Positions 17,131 to 26,164 of a stretch of DNA of 56,341 nt are shown piece by piece. Source of the DNA: Bdellovibrionaceae bacterium UBA2316 (lineage in GTDB: Bacteria > Bdellovibrionota > Bdellovibrionia > Bdellovibrionales > Bdellovibrionaceae); NCBI GenBank assembly GCA_002345205.1, contig DDVI01000123.1, forward strand, positions 1 to 56,341. The letters are read 5' to 3'. The notes beneath the pieces were generated by a model that did no database searches, was not told where the DNA came from, and was given only the letters and a program-made list of their open reading frames with translations. Made by a program: the position numbers and the translations under genes. The first letter of the stretch is position 1; the number at the start of each line of letters is the position of its first letter.

Positions 17131-17502
17131 ATGAAAAGATCTTTAATTTTATTATCAGTTTTAGCTCCAGCGATGGCCTTTGCGCAAACAGCAACACCGC
17201 AACAGCCAGGTATGCTAGAAGCGCTGTTTCCATTTGTAATCATGTTTGTGATTCTTTACTTTGTTTTATTACGCCCTCAAATGCGTAAACAAAAAGAACA
17301 CCAATCATTCGTAACCGCATTAAAACGCGGTGATGAAATCATCACGCAAACAGGTATCCTAGGTCGAATCGAAGGTTTAACTGACCAATTCGTAACCCTA
17401 GAAATCGCCGAAGGCGTACGCATCAAAATGCTGCGCACACAAGTTGCTGGCAGTGCACAATCTGTAATCCAAGCAGCACAGAAAGAAACGCCGAAAAAAT
17501 AA
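17131..17502 (+). CDS. yajC: Preprotein translocase subunit YajC
   Basis: A 123-aa inner-membrane protein of the SecDF-YajC accessory complex. A Shine-Dalgarno GAGGTG lies 6 nt before the ATG. The N-terminal region has a signal-like segment (1-19, ending AFAQ), then the single family helix (LFPFVIMFVILYFVLL) and the diagnostic RPQMRKQKEHQ, followed by LKRGDEIITQTGILGRI and a soluble beta domain. It lies downstream of tgt and upstream of secD, the widespread gene order, but here it has its own terminator and secD has a separate promoter. Confidence 0.95.
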   Translation: MKRSLILLSVLAPAMAFAQTATPQQPGMLEALFPFVIMFVILYFVLLRPQMRKQKEHQSFVTALKRGDEIITQTGILGRIEGLTDQFVTLEIAEGVRIKMLRTQVAGSAQSVIQAAQKETPKK

Positions 17503-17537
17503 GAGGGCTCGTCTAACACACGGGAACGAATTTTACG

Positions 17538-17565
17538 AAAAGCGCTCTTACGAGCGCTTTTTTTT
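17538..17565 (+). terminator. Intrinsic terminator after yajC
   Basis: AGCGCTC / GAGCGCT stem around a TTAC loop, with flanking A's before and eight T after. Confidence 0.93.
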
Positions 17566-17814
17566 GCCAAACGGGAATAAACGGTTCGGGGATCCTTTAC
17601 CGAAACCCCAAACGTCGAACACCGAACCGCTGCCGACTACCGAAGTTCACACGATTCTGTTCAATTAATCAGCACTCCAAAGCCAATCGACCCAGCGTCC
17701 CTAAAACACCGAATCTTGCAGAGGCTCTTTCTGTATTTGACAATCTATTCCCTTACTTAGCACAATGTCTGAGATTTACATTGATATCCAGAATGGATCG
17801 AGCAAGGGGAAAAT
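17566..17814 (+). promoter_or_regulatory. secD upstream region with promoter at 17737-17766
   Basis: The first part holds a nested inverted repeat (CGGTTCGG 17582-17589 with CCGAACCG 17622-17629, plus GGGG/CCCC inside) of unknown role. A consensus TTGACA at 17737-17742 followed after 18 bp by CACAAT (17761-17766) should start secDF transcription near 17773, leaving a leader of about 40 nt with AAGGGG before the secD ATG. Confidence 0.6.
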
Positions 17815-19545
17815 ATGGAAAATTACAGATGGCGGGTCATTGGTGCTATTGTCGGCGTTCTTGCCGCAATCGTATTGTTAACTCCTAACTTCATGGACAC
17901 TTCAAAAATTAATTGGTGGCCAGCTAAGAAAAAATTAAATTACGGTTTGGACATTCAAGGTGGTATCCATCTTGTTATGGGCGTTGACATCAATGGTGTC
18001 ATGCACGAGACAGCGACTCGTCAGGCTAACAATTTAAAGAAAGAATTAACAACGCAAGCAACGGAAAAAGTTGAGCTTGTTAATTTCAAAATAGCAAATG
18101 CAGCAACCGGCGAAATGGAATTTGAATTCCAAAACGCTGGCGACGCAGACAAAGCGCAAACCTACATCGGTGACCGATACGGCACAGTACTTCAAATGAT
18201 CGAGCGCAAAGATAAATTCACGGTTTACCGTTATCTAGATAATCAGTTGGTTGATTTGCGATCTAAAGTGATCGCGCAATCGATTGAAACGATCCGTAAC
18301 CGTATCGATGAATTCGGTGTGGCTGAACCCAGCATTTCACAACAGGGTGATAATCGTATCTTAGTTCAATTACCGGGTATGGCCGATGCGGAACAAGCTA
18401 AGAAATTGATCAACACGACGGCGAAGCTAGATTTCATGATCGTAGACGATACAGTGAATTACGCTGAAGTTCAAAAGTGGATCAAAGACGCAGAAACGGC
18501 GGGCGGTTTCACAATGGCTTCGATGAAATACTCTGACTATGTTGCTAAAATTAATGAAGCTCTACGTGGTAAGATTCCAGAGAAGTCGGTAGTTTACTTT
18601 GGTAAAGCCGAAAACGCGCGTACAATGGATGCCGGTTCTTTGGCTTACGTATTAAGAGCCGACACGGATTTAGGCGGAACAGATCTGGATGATGCGTCTA
18701 TTTCATTCGGCCAGTTTGGTGATCCACAAGTCGCTCTAAGATTTAACCCAACGGGCGCAAATAAATTTGCGGACATCACGGGAAACAACATCAATAAACG
18801 TATGGCGATCGTTCTTGATCGTGTCGTTAAGTCAGCACCAAATATACAAACACGTATCGGTGATGGTAACGCCGTCATTACATTAGGCCAACGAAATCAA
18901 CAGGAATCACTTGATGAAGCCAAAATGATTTCAACGGCTCTTAAAGCGGGTTCATTGCCAGCGGCTCTTGAACAGTTAGAAGAACGTCGTATCGGACCTA
19001 CCTTAGGTGCGGACTCTATCCGTCAGGCTCAGATGGGTGCATACGCCGGGGCCTTCTTGATTTTTGTCTTTTTGATCCTTTACTATCGCGCAATGGGTTT
19101 AGTGGCTTCGGCTTCTATCGCAGTGAACGTGCTTTCTGGTTTAGGTTTATTGACGGCTCTTGGGGCGACGTTAACTCTGCCGGGTATTGCGGGTATCGCA
19201 TTGACGGTGGGATTTGCGGTCGATGCGAACGTTCTTATTCAAGAGCGTATCAAAGAAGAGTTAGTTAAAGGCGCCAGCTGGAAGCTAGCAATTCGTGAAG
19301 GCTATAGCCGTGCGATGTCGGCGATCTTGGATTCCAACGTAACGGTAGCCGCAGTGGCGATTATCCTACTTAATTTCGGTACAGGTCCAATTCGTGGTTT
19401 TGCGGTTACCTTGTTAATCGGTATCGTAACGACTCTTTTCGGAAACGTGTTCTTCTCGAAAGTGATCGTGGATACATTGATCTACAAATGGAACGTTAAA
19501 AATATTTCTATCGGTTTGTCTGATAAACACTTGGCTAAGGCGTAG
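17815..19545 (+). CDS. secD: Protein translocase subunit SecD
   Basis: A 576-aa inner-membrane protein that with SecF uses proton motive force to complete protein translocation. It has an N-terminal membrane helix (about 8-24), LNYGLDIQGGIHL, a large periplasmic P1 region containing RNRIDEFGVAEP and ILVQLPG, then five C-terminal helices from about residue 400 (AGAFLIFVFLILYYRAMGL; TLPGIAGIALTVGFAVDANVLI with the conserved Asp; IRGFAVTLLIGIVTTLF). The length is normal. secF starts 9 nt after the stop. Confidence 0.97.
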   Translation: MENYRWRVIGAIVGVLAAIVLLTPNFMDTSKINWWPAKKKLNYGLDIQGGIHLVMGVDINGVMHETATRQANNLKKELTTQATEKVELVNFKIANAATGEMEFEFQNAGDADKAQTYIGDRYGTVLQMIERKDKFTVYRYLDNQLVDLRSKVIAQSIETIRNRIDEFGVAEPSISQQGDNRILVQLPGMADAEQAKKLINTTAKLDFMIVDDTVNYAEVQKWIKDAETAGGFTMASMKYSDYVAKINEALRGKIPEKSVVYFGKAENARTMDAGSLAYVLRADTDLGGTDLDDASISFGQFGDPQVALRFNPTGANKFADITGNNINKRMAIVLDRVVKSAPNIQTRIGDGNAVITLGQRNQQESLDEAKMISTALKAGSLPAALEQLEERRIGPTLGADSIRQAQMGAYAGAFLIFVFLILYYRAMGLVASASIAVNVLSGLGLLTALGATLTLPGIAGIALTVGFAVDANVLIQERIKEELVKGASWKLAIREGYSRAMSAILDSNVTVAAVAIILLNFGTGPIRGFAVTLLIGIVTTLFGNVFFSKVIVDTLIYKWNVKNISIGLSDKHLAKA

Positions 19546-19554
19546 GGGCGACAC

Positions 19555-20502
19555 ATGAATCAGAAAAAAATTAATTCAAATGAAAACGAAAACTACGGAC
19601 GTTTTGATTTCGTAGGCAAAACACCATTTTTTGGTGGTATTTCGTTGTTGTTGGTTCTTGCTTCATTAATCTACCTAGCTGTCGGCGGCATTAACTACGG
19701 TATCGATTTCAAAGGCGGAACTGAAATCCAAGTTAAATTTGCTCAGACCGTCTCTATGGATGATATCCGTAAAGCCTCTGAAGGTTTAGGCATTGGTGAA
19801 GTCGGTGTTCAAGGTTTTGGTGATACGAGTGAATTCATCATTCGTTTCCAAGGTGAACAAGGCAAAGATGATAAAGAAACAAATGCGAAGTTAAACGAAG
19901 CTATCGGCAAAGTGCGTTCAATGATCGATACTCAATTTAAAGACAAGCAACCAGAAATTCGTCGCGTGGATACGGTGGGACCTCAGGTCGGAGCCGAGTT
20001 AAAACGTAATGGTTTGTTATCGGTATTCTATAGCTTGTTAGTTATCTTGATTTACGTATCGTTACGATTTGATTACAAATACTCACCGGGTGCGGTTGTG
20101 TGTTTGGCCCACGATGCGATTATCACATTAGGTATTTTCGTATTTGTTGGTAAAGAAGTGAATGTTTCGATCTTGGCGGCGATCCTGACTCTTATCGGTT
20201 ATTCGCTGAATGATACCATTGTTGTGTTCGATAGGATTCGGGAGACAGATTCTGAACACCACGGAAAATCATCTAAGTATATCGTTAATAAAGCCATCAA
20301 CGATATGTTAAGTCGTACAGTCATCACGTCCGGAACAGTATTCACATCGGCACTGTGCTTGTGGATCTTCTCGACAGGTACCGTTTCGGATATCGCGTTT
20401 GCGATTACTATCGGAATGTTCTTTGGAACATACTCATCGGTATTCGTGGCGGCTCCTATGATGATCTTTATCGAAAAATTGAAATTCCTAGCCAAAGCAT
20501 AG
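19555..20502 (+). CDS. secF: Protein translocase subunit SecF
   Basis: A 315-aa inner-membrane partner of SecD. An N-terminal helix follows the family FDFVGK motif. INYGIDFKGGTEIQVKF begins the small periplasmic domain, RVDTVGPQVGAEL precedes helix 2, and the C-terminal helices carry AILTLIGYSLNDTIVVFDRIRE with the conserved D and R, then SRTVITSGTVF. A Shine-Dalgarno AGGGG precedes the ATG. It forms one unit with secD, and the RecJ-type gene follows after 17 nt. Confidence 0.97.
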   Translation: MNQKKINSNENENYGRFDFVGKTPFFGGISLLLVLASLIYLAVGGINYGIDFKGGTEIQVKFAQTVSMDDIRKASEGLGIGEVGVQGFGDTSEFIIRFQGEQGKDDKETNAKLNEAIGKVRSMIDTQFKDKQPEIRRVDTVGPQVGAELKRNGLLSVFYSLLVILIYVSLRFDYKYSPGAVVCLAHDAIITLGIFVFVGKEVNVSILAAILTLIGYSLNDTIVVFDRIRETDSEHHGKSSKYIVNKAINDMLSRTVITSGTVFTSALCLWIFSTGTVSDIAFAITIGMFFGTYSSVFVAAPMMIFIEKLKFLAKA

Positions 20503-20519
20503 GAAGTAAGGCGTAGTTC

Positions 20520-22310
20520 ATGTCGGACGTAAATATCCAGAACAGGAATCAGTCGAATGGTTCCCCAGTGCAAAAAACGGCCGTTCTGGATTTTTACAAT
20601 CAAATCCCGGCCAAGCTACGCACGTATTTAGAAAAATTTAATTTATCAACGCCGCAAGAAATGTTCGATTTCTTGCAGCCCAAACTTTCGACATTAGAAA
20701 ATCCCTACAAAATAGATAATTGCGAAAAGGCTAGCGAACGGTTGTGGAATGCCTTTGTTAATCAGGAAACTGTTTTAATATACGGTGACTACGATCTAGA
20801 TGGAACGTCCGGAATCATTTTATTATATGATAGCTTTAAGGCCCTAGGATTTCAAAACCTTCATTACTTTCAACCATCCAAAGCTAACGATGGGTACGGA
20901 CTGCACGCTCACATCCTTGAAAGATTTAAAACTGAAAAAAATATAGACGTTGTGGTCACAGTCGATGTGGGTATCACCGGTAATGCGGCCTGCGATAGGG
21001 CCAAAGATTTAGGTATCGATGTTATCGTTACCGATCATCATTTGGCACAAGACGAATTACCAAACGCCTATACGATTGTGAATCCCAATCAGCCTGGTGA
21101 TCAATCGGGTCTAGGGTATTTGTGCGGTTGTGGAGTTGGCTTTTATCTGGTTCGCGGCCTATGCAAAAAGTGGATTGAAAAGGGAAGTCCTGTACCATTA
21201 GATTTAAAGTCTATACTTCCCTATTTTGCGGTAGCGACCGTAACAGATATGGTTCCGTTAGTTAAAGACAATCGTACGCTTTTAAAATTTGCATTTGAAT
21301 CGTTTAAAAATGTAACTAATCTTGGCTTCAAAACGTTGCTCGCAGAACTCAATTTAAATAGTAAAAAACTCGATACAAGCGATATCGGTTTGCAGCTAGC
21401 ACCGAAAATCAATGCAATTACTCGTATGAGTGCTGCTCTAAAACCGATTGATTTGTTTTTTAAAACATCAGAAGCTGATGCCAAGGCGTTTGCCAAGGAT
21501 ATCCTAAAACTCAATGTTGAACGTAAGCAATTACAAGAAGCTGGTTTAAAAGAAGCTAAAGCAGCTTATGAAGAGTACCTGAAAACGAATACTGTCGACA
21601 GCCAAGATCATCATCGCGTTTTCTTTTATGCCTCGGAAAACATTCACCATGGCGTAACAGGGTTAGTGGCGTCTAAAATGGTTGACAGCTTTGGCGGTAG
21701 TTTCTTTATCGGCGCTCACTCTACAGATACCGATGTCGTTGTGGGATCATCCCGCAAGCCTGATCATATTCAATACAGTTTGGTTGATTTAATGGCGATC
21801 AGCAAAGATAGCTGGATTCGTTTTGGTGGCCACGCAAGTGCGGCTGGATTTGAATACCTAAAGTCAAATGAGGCCGCTATTTGGAATGGTTCAAAAGACT
21901 TTTTAACTACGGCGAAATCCGCATCAACAGCTGCGGGTGCCGGTGGGGCTATTTCAACTAATATCTGTATTGATCCGATCGCGCTAGACTGGTTTGATTT
22001 GAATACCCATTTTTTCACGTGGGTTCAGTTCCTAGAACCATTCGGTAGCCACTTCCCAGAGCCGGTATTCAAGCTTAATAAAGTTCCGGTGCTTTCTGTG
22101 AAGGTCATGAAGGAAAAGCATTTTAAGTTAAATGTAGTCAATCCACATAATCGTGAAGCATTGAATTTTGTTCTGTTTAATTCGACAGAAGAGCAACGCC
22201 AATTGTTGAATTCTTTAAATCGCGAGCTAAGTATTTGCTTTAAAATTAAAAAAGATACGTTTAATTACAATCAACGATTTCAATTTATTATCGAGTCCAT
22301 TGAAGCATGA
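20520..22310 (+). CDS. recJ: RecJ-type single-strand DNA exonuclease (DHH family)
   Basis: A 596-aa protein with the DHH phosphoesterase motifs: DYDLDGTSG (about 89-97), VVTVDVGITGN, the VTDHH signature (about 169-173), and GLGYLCGCGVGFYL. The DHHA1 part follows with HHGVTGLVASKM, VVGSSRK and WIRFGGHASAAGFEY, where the GGH motif binds nucleotide. A C-terminal OB-like region ends the protein. RecJ degrades ssDNA 5' to 3' in recombination and mismatch repair. The start ATG has AAGG upstream, and the stop overlaps the queC start (ATGA). It could also be a DHH paralogue with a different substrate, but length and domain order fit RecJ. Confidence 0.85.
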   Translation: MSDVNIQNRNQSNGSPVQKTAVLDFYNQIPAKLRTYLEKFNLSTPQEMFDFLQPKLSTLENPYKIDNCEKASERLWNAFVNQETVLIYGDYDLDGTSGIILLYDSFKALGFQNLHYFQPSKANDGYGLHAHILERFKTEKNIDVVVTVDVGITGNAACDRAKDLGIDVIVTDHHLAQDELPNAYTIVNPNQPGDQSGLGYLCGCGVGFYLVRGLCKKWIEKGSPVPLDLKSILPYFAVATVTDMVPLVKDNRTLLKFAFESFKNVTNLGFKTLLAELNLNSKKLDTSDIGLQLAPKINAITRMSAALKPIDLFFKTSEADAKAFAKDILKLNVERKQLQEAGLKEAKAAYEEYLKTNTVDSQDHHRVFFYASENIHHGVTGLVASKMVDSFGGSFFIGAHSTDTDVVVGSSRKPDHIQYSLVDLMAISKDSWIRFGGHASAAGFEYLKSNEAAIWNGSKDFLTTAKSASTAAGAGGAISTNICIDPIALDWFDLNTHFFTWVQFLEPFGSHFPEPVFKLNKVPVLSVKVMKEKHFKLNVVNPHNREALNFVLFNSTEEQRQLLNSLNRELSICFKIKKDTFNYNQRFQFIIESIEA

Positions 22311-22990
22311 AATCGGCGGTCGTGATTCTTTCAGGAGGTTTAGATTCGTCAACTAACTTAGCGATTGCTAAAGACGAACTCGAAATTAAAATGGCCATAA
22401 CATTTGATTATGGCCAGCGGGCGGCCGCTAAAGAAATACAAGCTTCGGCAGCCTTGTGTGCTCATTATGGTGTTAAACATAAAATACTCTCTATTTCGTG
22501 GGTGAGCGAGTTTGGAAAGTCGGCCTTGATTGACAAGACGCTGACAGTTCCCACGACCGAAGTTAAGATTGATGATAAATCCGCCTCGACAAAAACGGCA
22601 TCCAAAGTATGGGTACCCAATCGCAATGGTATTTTCTTAAATATCGCGGCTGGTTTTGCCGAAGCCATGGCGTGTGATTATGTTGTCCCGGGATTTAATT
22701 TAGAAGAAGCGTCTACGTTTCCCGATAACTCAAACGCCTTTATCGAAGCATTGATCCAAAGTTTTTCATTTTCGACAGCCAATCATGTTCAGGCAAAATG
22801 CTATACGATCGACATGATGAAAACGGAAATATTAAAGACTGCAATTTATAAACATTTACCTCTAGAATTAGTGTGGCCCTGTTATTTTGATGGCGATACA
22901 TGGTGCGGTGAATGCGAGTCTTGCCAACGTTCAAAACGTGCCTTTCAAGCGAATGGACTGGAACTAAAAAAATATTTTAAAACTATATAG
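22307..22990 (+). CDS. queC: 7-cyano-7-deazaguanine synthase
   Basis: QueC converts 7-carboxy-7-deazaguanine to preQ0 with ATP and ammonia. The ATP-PPase loop is SGGLDSSTNLAI (residues 9-20). Family motifs include AITFDYGQRA, VWVPNRNGIFLNIAAGFAEA and PDNSNAFIEAL, and the zinc site is at the C terminus (CYFDGDTWCGECESCQRSKRAF, four Cys). 227 aa, normal length. The start overlaps the preceding stop, so it is coupled to the RecJ-type gene. Together with the nearby queA and tgt it marks this as a queuosine locus. Confidence 0.95.
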   Translation: MKSAVVILSGGLDSSTNLAIAKDELEIKMAITFDYGQRAAAKEIQASAALCAHYGVKHKILSISWVSEFGKSALIDKTLTVPTTEVKIDDKSASTKTASKVWVPNRNGIFLNIAAGFAEAMACDYVVPGFNLEEASTFPDNSNAFIEALIQSFSFSTANHVQAKCYTIDMMKTEILKTAIYKHLPLELVWPCYFDGDTWCGECESCQRSKRAFQANGLELKKYFKTI

Positions 22991-23005
22991 ATGGGAGCTG
23001 TGTTC

Positions 23006-23671
23006 ATGACGAAACGACATTTTCTATTTTCATTAGTTTCGTTGTTTGTATGCCTTGCCATCGGTAAAACATCCGACCCAACGCTGGCAACCATTTCGAT
23101 TAAGGATCTGCATCCCACTCAAGCTGCCGTCGGCTTTAAAGAGGTTGAAAAGAAAGCTAAAAAGATTATGAAAAAACAAGATGGCAACATCGACAACTAT
23201 TTACGTAAAGAAGCCGTTCCTGTGGTTCTGGGGCCGGGAAATAAAAAATACATGATTGATGGTCATCATTTTTTAGCGGCCGCCTATAAACAGAAAGTTG
23301 ATAAAGTGTATTATGTTGTAGTTGATGATTTGTCAAATTTGGCTTCGGAACAACTGTTTTGGGGAAAAATGATTGATATGAAACGTGTCTATTTGAAGCG
23401 AAACGGTCAAGCGGTACAGCCAGCAGACTTGCCTAAAGATATTGGTGGTATGGTGGATGATCCCTATCGGACGTTTGCGTCCGAGGTTCGGGATAAGGGT
23501 GGTTTTAAAAAAGTATCTGTGCCGTTTATCGAATTTATGTGGGCAGATTATTTTCGTGATCTTATTCCGCTAAAAATGATTTTAGAAAACCCCAAAAAAG
23601 CAGTTAATCAGGCGCTCATTTTATCGCGCGACGAAAAAGCCAGTCAGCTGCCTGGGTATTTAGGGAGGTAA
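23006..23671 (+). CDS. Exported ParB-like nuclease-fold protein (ParBc_2 type)
   Basis: About 221 aa. An ATG at 22991 overlaps the Shine-Dalgarno region, and the ATG at 23006, 9 nt after GGGAG, is preferred because it opens a clean hydrophobic signal segment (FLFSLVSLFVCLAIG). The mature protein carries the ParB-like/sulfiredoxin-like fold: the strand ISIKDLHPTQAAVGFKEVE and the key motif YMIDGHHFLAAAY, as in the ParBc_2 family. Chromosomal ParB is not exported, so this is a distinct subfamily, and the activity is unknown. It sits in one operon with queC and the DUF366 gene (4 bp to the next start). Confidence 0.7.
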   Translation: MTKRHFLFSLVSLFVCLAIGKTSDPTLATISIKDLHPTQAAVGFKEVEKKAKKIMKKQDGNIDNYLRKEAVPVVLGPGNKKYMIDGHHFLAAAYKQKVDKVYYVVVDDLSNLASEQLFWGKMIDMKRVYLKRNGQAVQPADLPKDIGGMVDDPYRTFASEVRDKGGFKKVSVPFIEFMWADYFRDLIPLKMILENPKKAVNQALILSRDEKASQLPGYLGR

Positions 23672-23674
23672 TAT

Positions 23675-24241
23675 ATGAAAACAAAATTTATAAAAAAATA
23701 TTTTCCATACACGGGCGAGCAGTTGCATTCCCACTTTGCGTATGAGGAATACGGCGTTTTAGGTAACTCCATCGTCGCTTGGATTGGCCCCTGCGATATC
23801 CCATTTGAACATATGGTAGATCTAGAGGACGTGGTGGCGCACAGTCCGATCCGAGGGGCTTTGATGATTCACTTTATCGTCGAAGTGTTTGGTCAGAATT
23901 TGTTTTCGGCGGTTTCTTTGCAGCGGCTGTTGGCAAGTATTGTGAAAGATGAAATCGAGGCTAGCTCAAAATCCAAGGCGTCCATTCGTTTACGACGGGA
24001 TGGTGACGACGTATTTTGGGAGGAATCAAAAATGACGATCAGTATCGCGTCAATTAGTCCCGTATCTACGCAAATACATTTCGCCGTTAATGTAAATAAT
24101 AAAAATACACCCGTGAAGACGGCGGCGTTAGATGATTTTAAAATTAACGTGAATGATTTTGGTAAAAAAGTTTTAGAAAAATTCAGCCAAGAATTTGATT
24201 CTATCGAAGTCGCGACTCAAAAAGTGAAACCATTAAAGTAA
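23675..24241 (+). CDS. DUF366 family protein
   Basis: A 188-aa soluble protein matching DUF366 throughout: YTGEQLHSHFAY near the N terminus, then GNSIVAWIGPCDIP, HMVDLEDV, MIHFIVEVFG, and the most telling stretch KMTISIASISPVSTQIHF with N and NTP following. Length is normal for the family. The biochemical role is unsettled as far as I know. Its place directly after queC and the ParB-like gene supports a link to 7-deazaguanine metabolism. AGGGAGG lies upstream of the ATG. Confidence 0.8.
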   Translation: MKTKFIKKYFPYTGEQLHSHFAYEEYGVLGNSIVAWIGPCDIPFEHMVDLEDVVAHSPIRGALMIHFIVEVFGQNLFSAVSLQRLLASIVKDEIEASSKSKASIRLRRDGDDVFWEESKMTISIASISPVSTQIHFAVNVNNKNTPVKTAALDDFKINVNDFGKKVLEKFSQEFDSIEVATQKVKPLK

Positions 24242-24979
24242 TCAAGTGGCCGTTTTTGGTTTTTTGCGAAGACATAAAAGTAAATAAATTGTCGAAATAA
24301 CTAAGGGTACGACAAAACCGTAATAGTGATATTTCAGGTATAAACTTGCGCCCATCCAACTGCCAAAAATGAAACTGACAATGATGCCGATTCGCATGCC
24401 TGTTGCTTTCATTTCCTGTTCGCGAAGCGGGTGATTGGCTTCATGTGAAAAGATACGCACTAGACCAATACCTAGATCTGTGGTTAATCCCGTCAGGTGA
24501 GTCGTTCGGATTACTGAATGTGAAATCGAAGTGATCATTGCGTTCTGAATACCCGAACTTAAGCTTAACAGTCCCAGTAGAAAATAGTCGTCTGCAATTG
24601 AAAGCTCAGACCCAAAGGTACCAAAACCATTGCTGACTCCTAATAAGGTAACCAGGGCGAAACAGGTTATCATCAAGAAAAACAAAATAGTGTAGTTTGG
24701 TTTTTTATGACGAATACTGCGTCGATCTGTGAAAAATGCAGAAATGCAGTTTCCTATAAGAAAAAACAAAGGAACAGATATGATTCCAAGTGCGAGTCGG
24801 AAATGTCCTGATGCCATCTCGACTCCGAAATGAGTTGCAAAACCAGTCGTGTGAGTAACGAAGCGATGACAGGCAAGTAAACCGCCAACATTCACGGCCC
24901 CGGCTTGAAATGCTAAACTGTTCCAGAGTACAAATTTCTTAGGGGAGTAGTGCGGTTGGCTGATTAAATCGACGAACAT
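24242..24979 (-). CDS. YoaK/DUF1275 family membrane protein
   Basis: A 245-aa protein with about six hydrophobic helices. Family features are AGAVNVGGLLA in the first helix, FVTHTTGFATH, SLSSGIQNAMI, and VIRTTHLTGLTTDLGIGL, the typical DUF1275 repeat-like motifs. The transport or binding function of the family is not established. It converges on the DUF366 gene with no gap between stop codons and diverges from the Nudix gene. Confidence 0.85.
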   Translation of the reverse strand: MFVDLISQPHYSPKKFVLWNSLAFQAGAVNVGGLLACHRFVTHTTGFATHFGVEMASGHFRLALGIISVPLFFLIGNCISAFFTDRRSIRHKKPNYTILFFLMITCFALVTLLGVSNGFGTFGSELSIADDYFLLGLLSLSSGIQNAMITSISHSVIRTTHLTGLTTDLGIGLVRIFSHEANHPLREQEMKATGMRIGIIVSFIFGSWMGASLYLKYHYYGFVVPLVISTIYLLLCLRKKPKTAT

Positions 24980-25034
24980 GTCTTGATTATAAAACTTAGA
25001 ATGAAAAACACTAGTCCAGAGTCAGTATTCATTC

Positions 25035-25040
25035 TACAAT
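25035..25040 (+). promoter_or_regulatory. -10 box of a leaderless Nudix mRNA
   Basis: TACAAT lies 6 nt before the ATG at 25047 with no Shine-Dalgarno sequence between. No good -35 is seen. Confidence 0.45.
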
Positions 25041-25046
25041 AATCAC

Positions 25047-25427
25047 ATGATAGATGTAGTGGCGGCCGTCGTTGAAAAAGATGGTAAATATCTGATAGCT
25101 CATCGACCAGTAAGCAAAGGTGGTGAGTGGGAGTTTCCCGGCGGTAAAGTAGAAAAAGGAGAAACCTTTTTCGAAGCACTAATCCGAGAAATTAAAGAGG
25201 AACTGAGTGTTCCCATAAAGCCCATACGCATTTTATCCAGTTATCCTAAAGAGATCCGCGGCCAGACCTATAGCATTCATTTCGTGGCGGCCACGTTAGG
25301 AAGTGAGGAGTTTGTTCTGACGGAGCATCAAAGCTGTCAGTGGCTGGACCTAAATGAAATTAAACTGCTTCCTATGTCTTCTGTAGATAAAGAATTTGTG
25401 AAACAATTGCGAGCCAGTGAAAAATAA
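25047..25427 (+). CDS. mutT: Nudix hydrolase, MutT-like 8-oxo-dGTP diphosphatase
   Basis: A 126-aa protein. The Nudix box is complete except that Ser replaces the final Gly: GKVEKGETFFEALIREIKEEL at about 33-53, with the metal-binding Glu residues in place. The strand VVAAVVEKDGKYLIAHRP and the Q-W-L-x-L-x-E end are MutT-like. MutT removes 8-oxo-dGTP from the nucleotide pool, but related CTP or other pyrophosphohydrolases cannot be excluded. The short length is typical. It is probably expressed as a leaderless mRNA. Confidence 0.8.
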   Translation: MIDVVAAVVEKDGKYLIAHRPVSKGGEWEFPGGKVEKGETFFEALIREIKEELSVPIKPIRILSSYPKEIRGQTYSIHFVAATLGSEEFVLTEHQSCQWLDLNEIKLLPMSSVDKEFVKQLRASEK

Positions 25428-25447
25428 GTCCTATAAGGAAAAATTAG

Positions 25448-25476
25448 TGGACGGTAGCCTGGCCCATCAGTAACGT
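25448..25476 (+). promoter_or_regulatory. Possible leaderless promoter
   Basis: TGGACG, a 17-bp spacer and TAACGT, with the ATG at 25483 exactly 6 nt later and no Shine-Dalgarno sequence. Confidence 0.4.
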
Positions 25477-25482
25477 TAAAAC

Positions 25483-26097
25483 ATGGACGTGTTCGTATTT
25501 CCGCTGGTCAACGTAAACCTATTTCCAAAGACAACCAAGCCGTTAAACATCTTTGAGCCACGCTACTTGCAAATGATCAAAGATGCCGTGGCCAAAGATG
25601 TCCCGATCGCTATTGGTTTTATCGATGATCCAAATAAAATAGCCCCAGTTGGCCCAGGCGAAACGATCGGTTTTGTGAATCAAATCGTGGGTTATGGAAA
25701 AGTCCAAGTCGTAGAGGAACGCCAAAACGGATTTCTATTGGTTTTCTTGCATGGTCTAGGTAAAGCTCGTTTAGGAACGGTTCAAAACTCAGCGACACCG
25801 TACCTGGTGTGCGAAGCTACTCCAATTGCAGAAAACTTAATCCCCAATCCCGCGCTGCACGAAAAAATTCATCTCATCAATCGCGTCCTAGCAAAATGGA
25901 TCACTGATTACTTTAGCAATTCCCAACAAAGCGAAATGTTCCTACGCCAATTAGACGGTCCAGAAGCGATTATATCCGCATTCTCCGCCTACTTGGTAAA
26001 AGACTTCGATCTCCAGCAAATCGTTCTCGAAATGGACGACATTAATGACAAGATTGAATTTCTTTATCGTTTGATTTTGTCCAACGGTACGATTTAG
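25483..26097 (+). CDS. Lon N-terminal (substrate-binding) domain protein
   Basis: A 204-aa stand-alone Lon substrate-binding domain without ATPase or protease parts. Typical strands are VFVFPLVNVNLFPKTTKPLNIFEPRYLQM at the start (PLV..FP...PL.IFEPRY), then GFVNQIVGYGKVQVVEE and GFLLVFLHGLGKARL, ending with a helical bundle. Such proteins occur widely in bacteria and their role is unclear; substrate recognition for proteolysis is an assumption from the Lon domain. It is monocistronic by promoter evidence. Confidence 0.85.
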   Translation: MDVFVFPLVNVNLFPKTTKPLNIFEPRYLQMIKDAVAKDVPIAIGFIDDPNKIAPVGPGETIGFVNQIVGYGKVQVVEERQNGFLLVFLHGLGKARLGTVQNSATPYLVCEATPIAENLIPNPALHEKIHLINRVLAKWITDYFSNSQQSEMFLRQLDGPEAIISAFSAYLVKDFDLQQIVLEMDDINDKIEFLYRLILSNGTI

Positions 26098-26129
26098 ATC
26101 TTTAAAAATCGCCCAACCCCCCCAAAAGA

Positions 26130-26158
26130 TTGACTCCTCTTCTGCGCGGTTGTAACCC
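26130..26158 (+). promoter_or_regulatory. Promoter upstream of the heme A synthase gene
   Basis: TTGACT, a 17-bp spacer and TAACCC, with the ATG at 26165 6 nt later. There is no Shine-Dalgarno sequence, so a leaderless transcript is likely. Confidence 0.45.
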
Positions 26159-26164
26159 TCTGCT

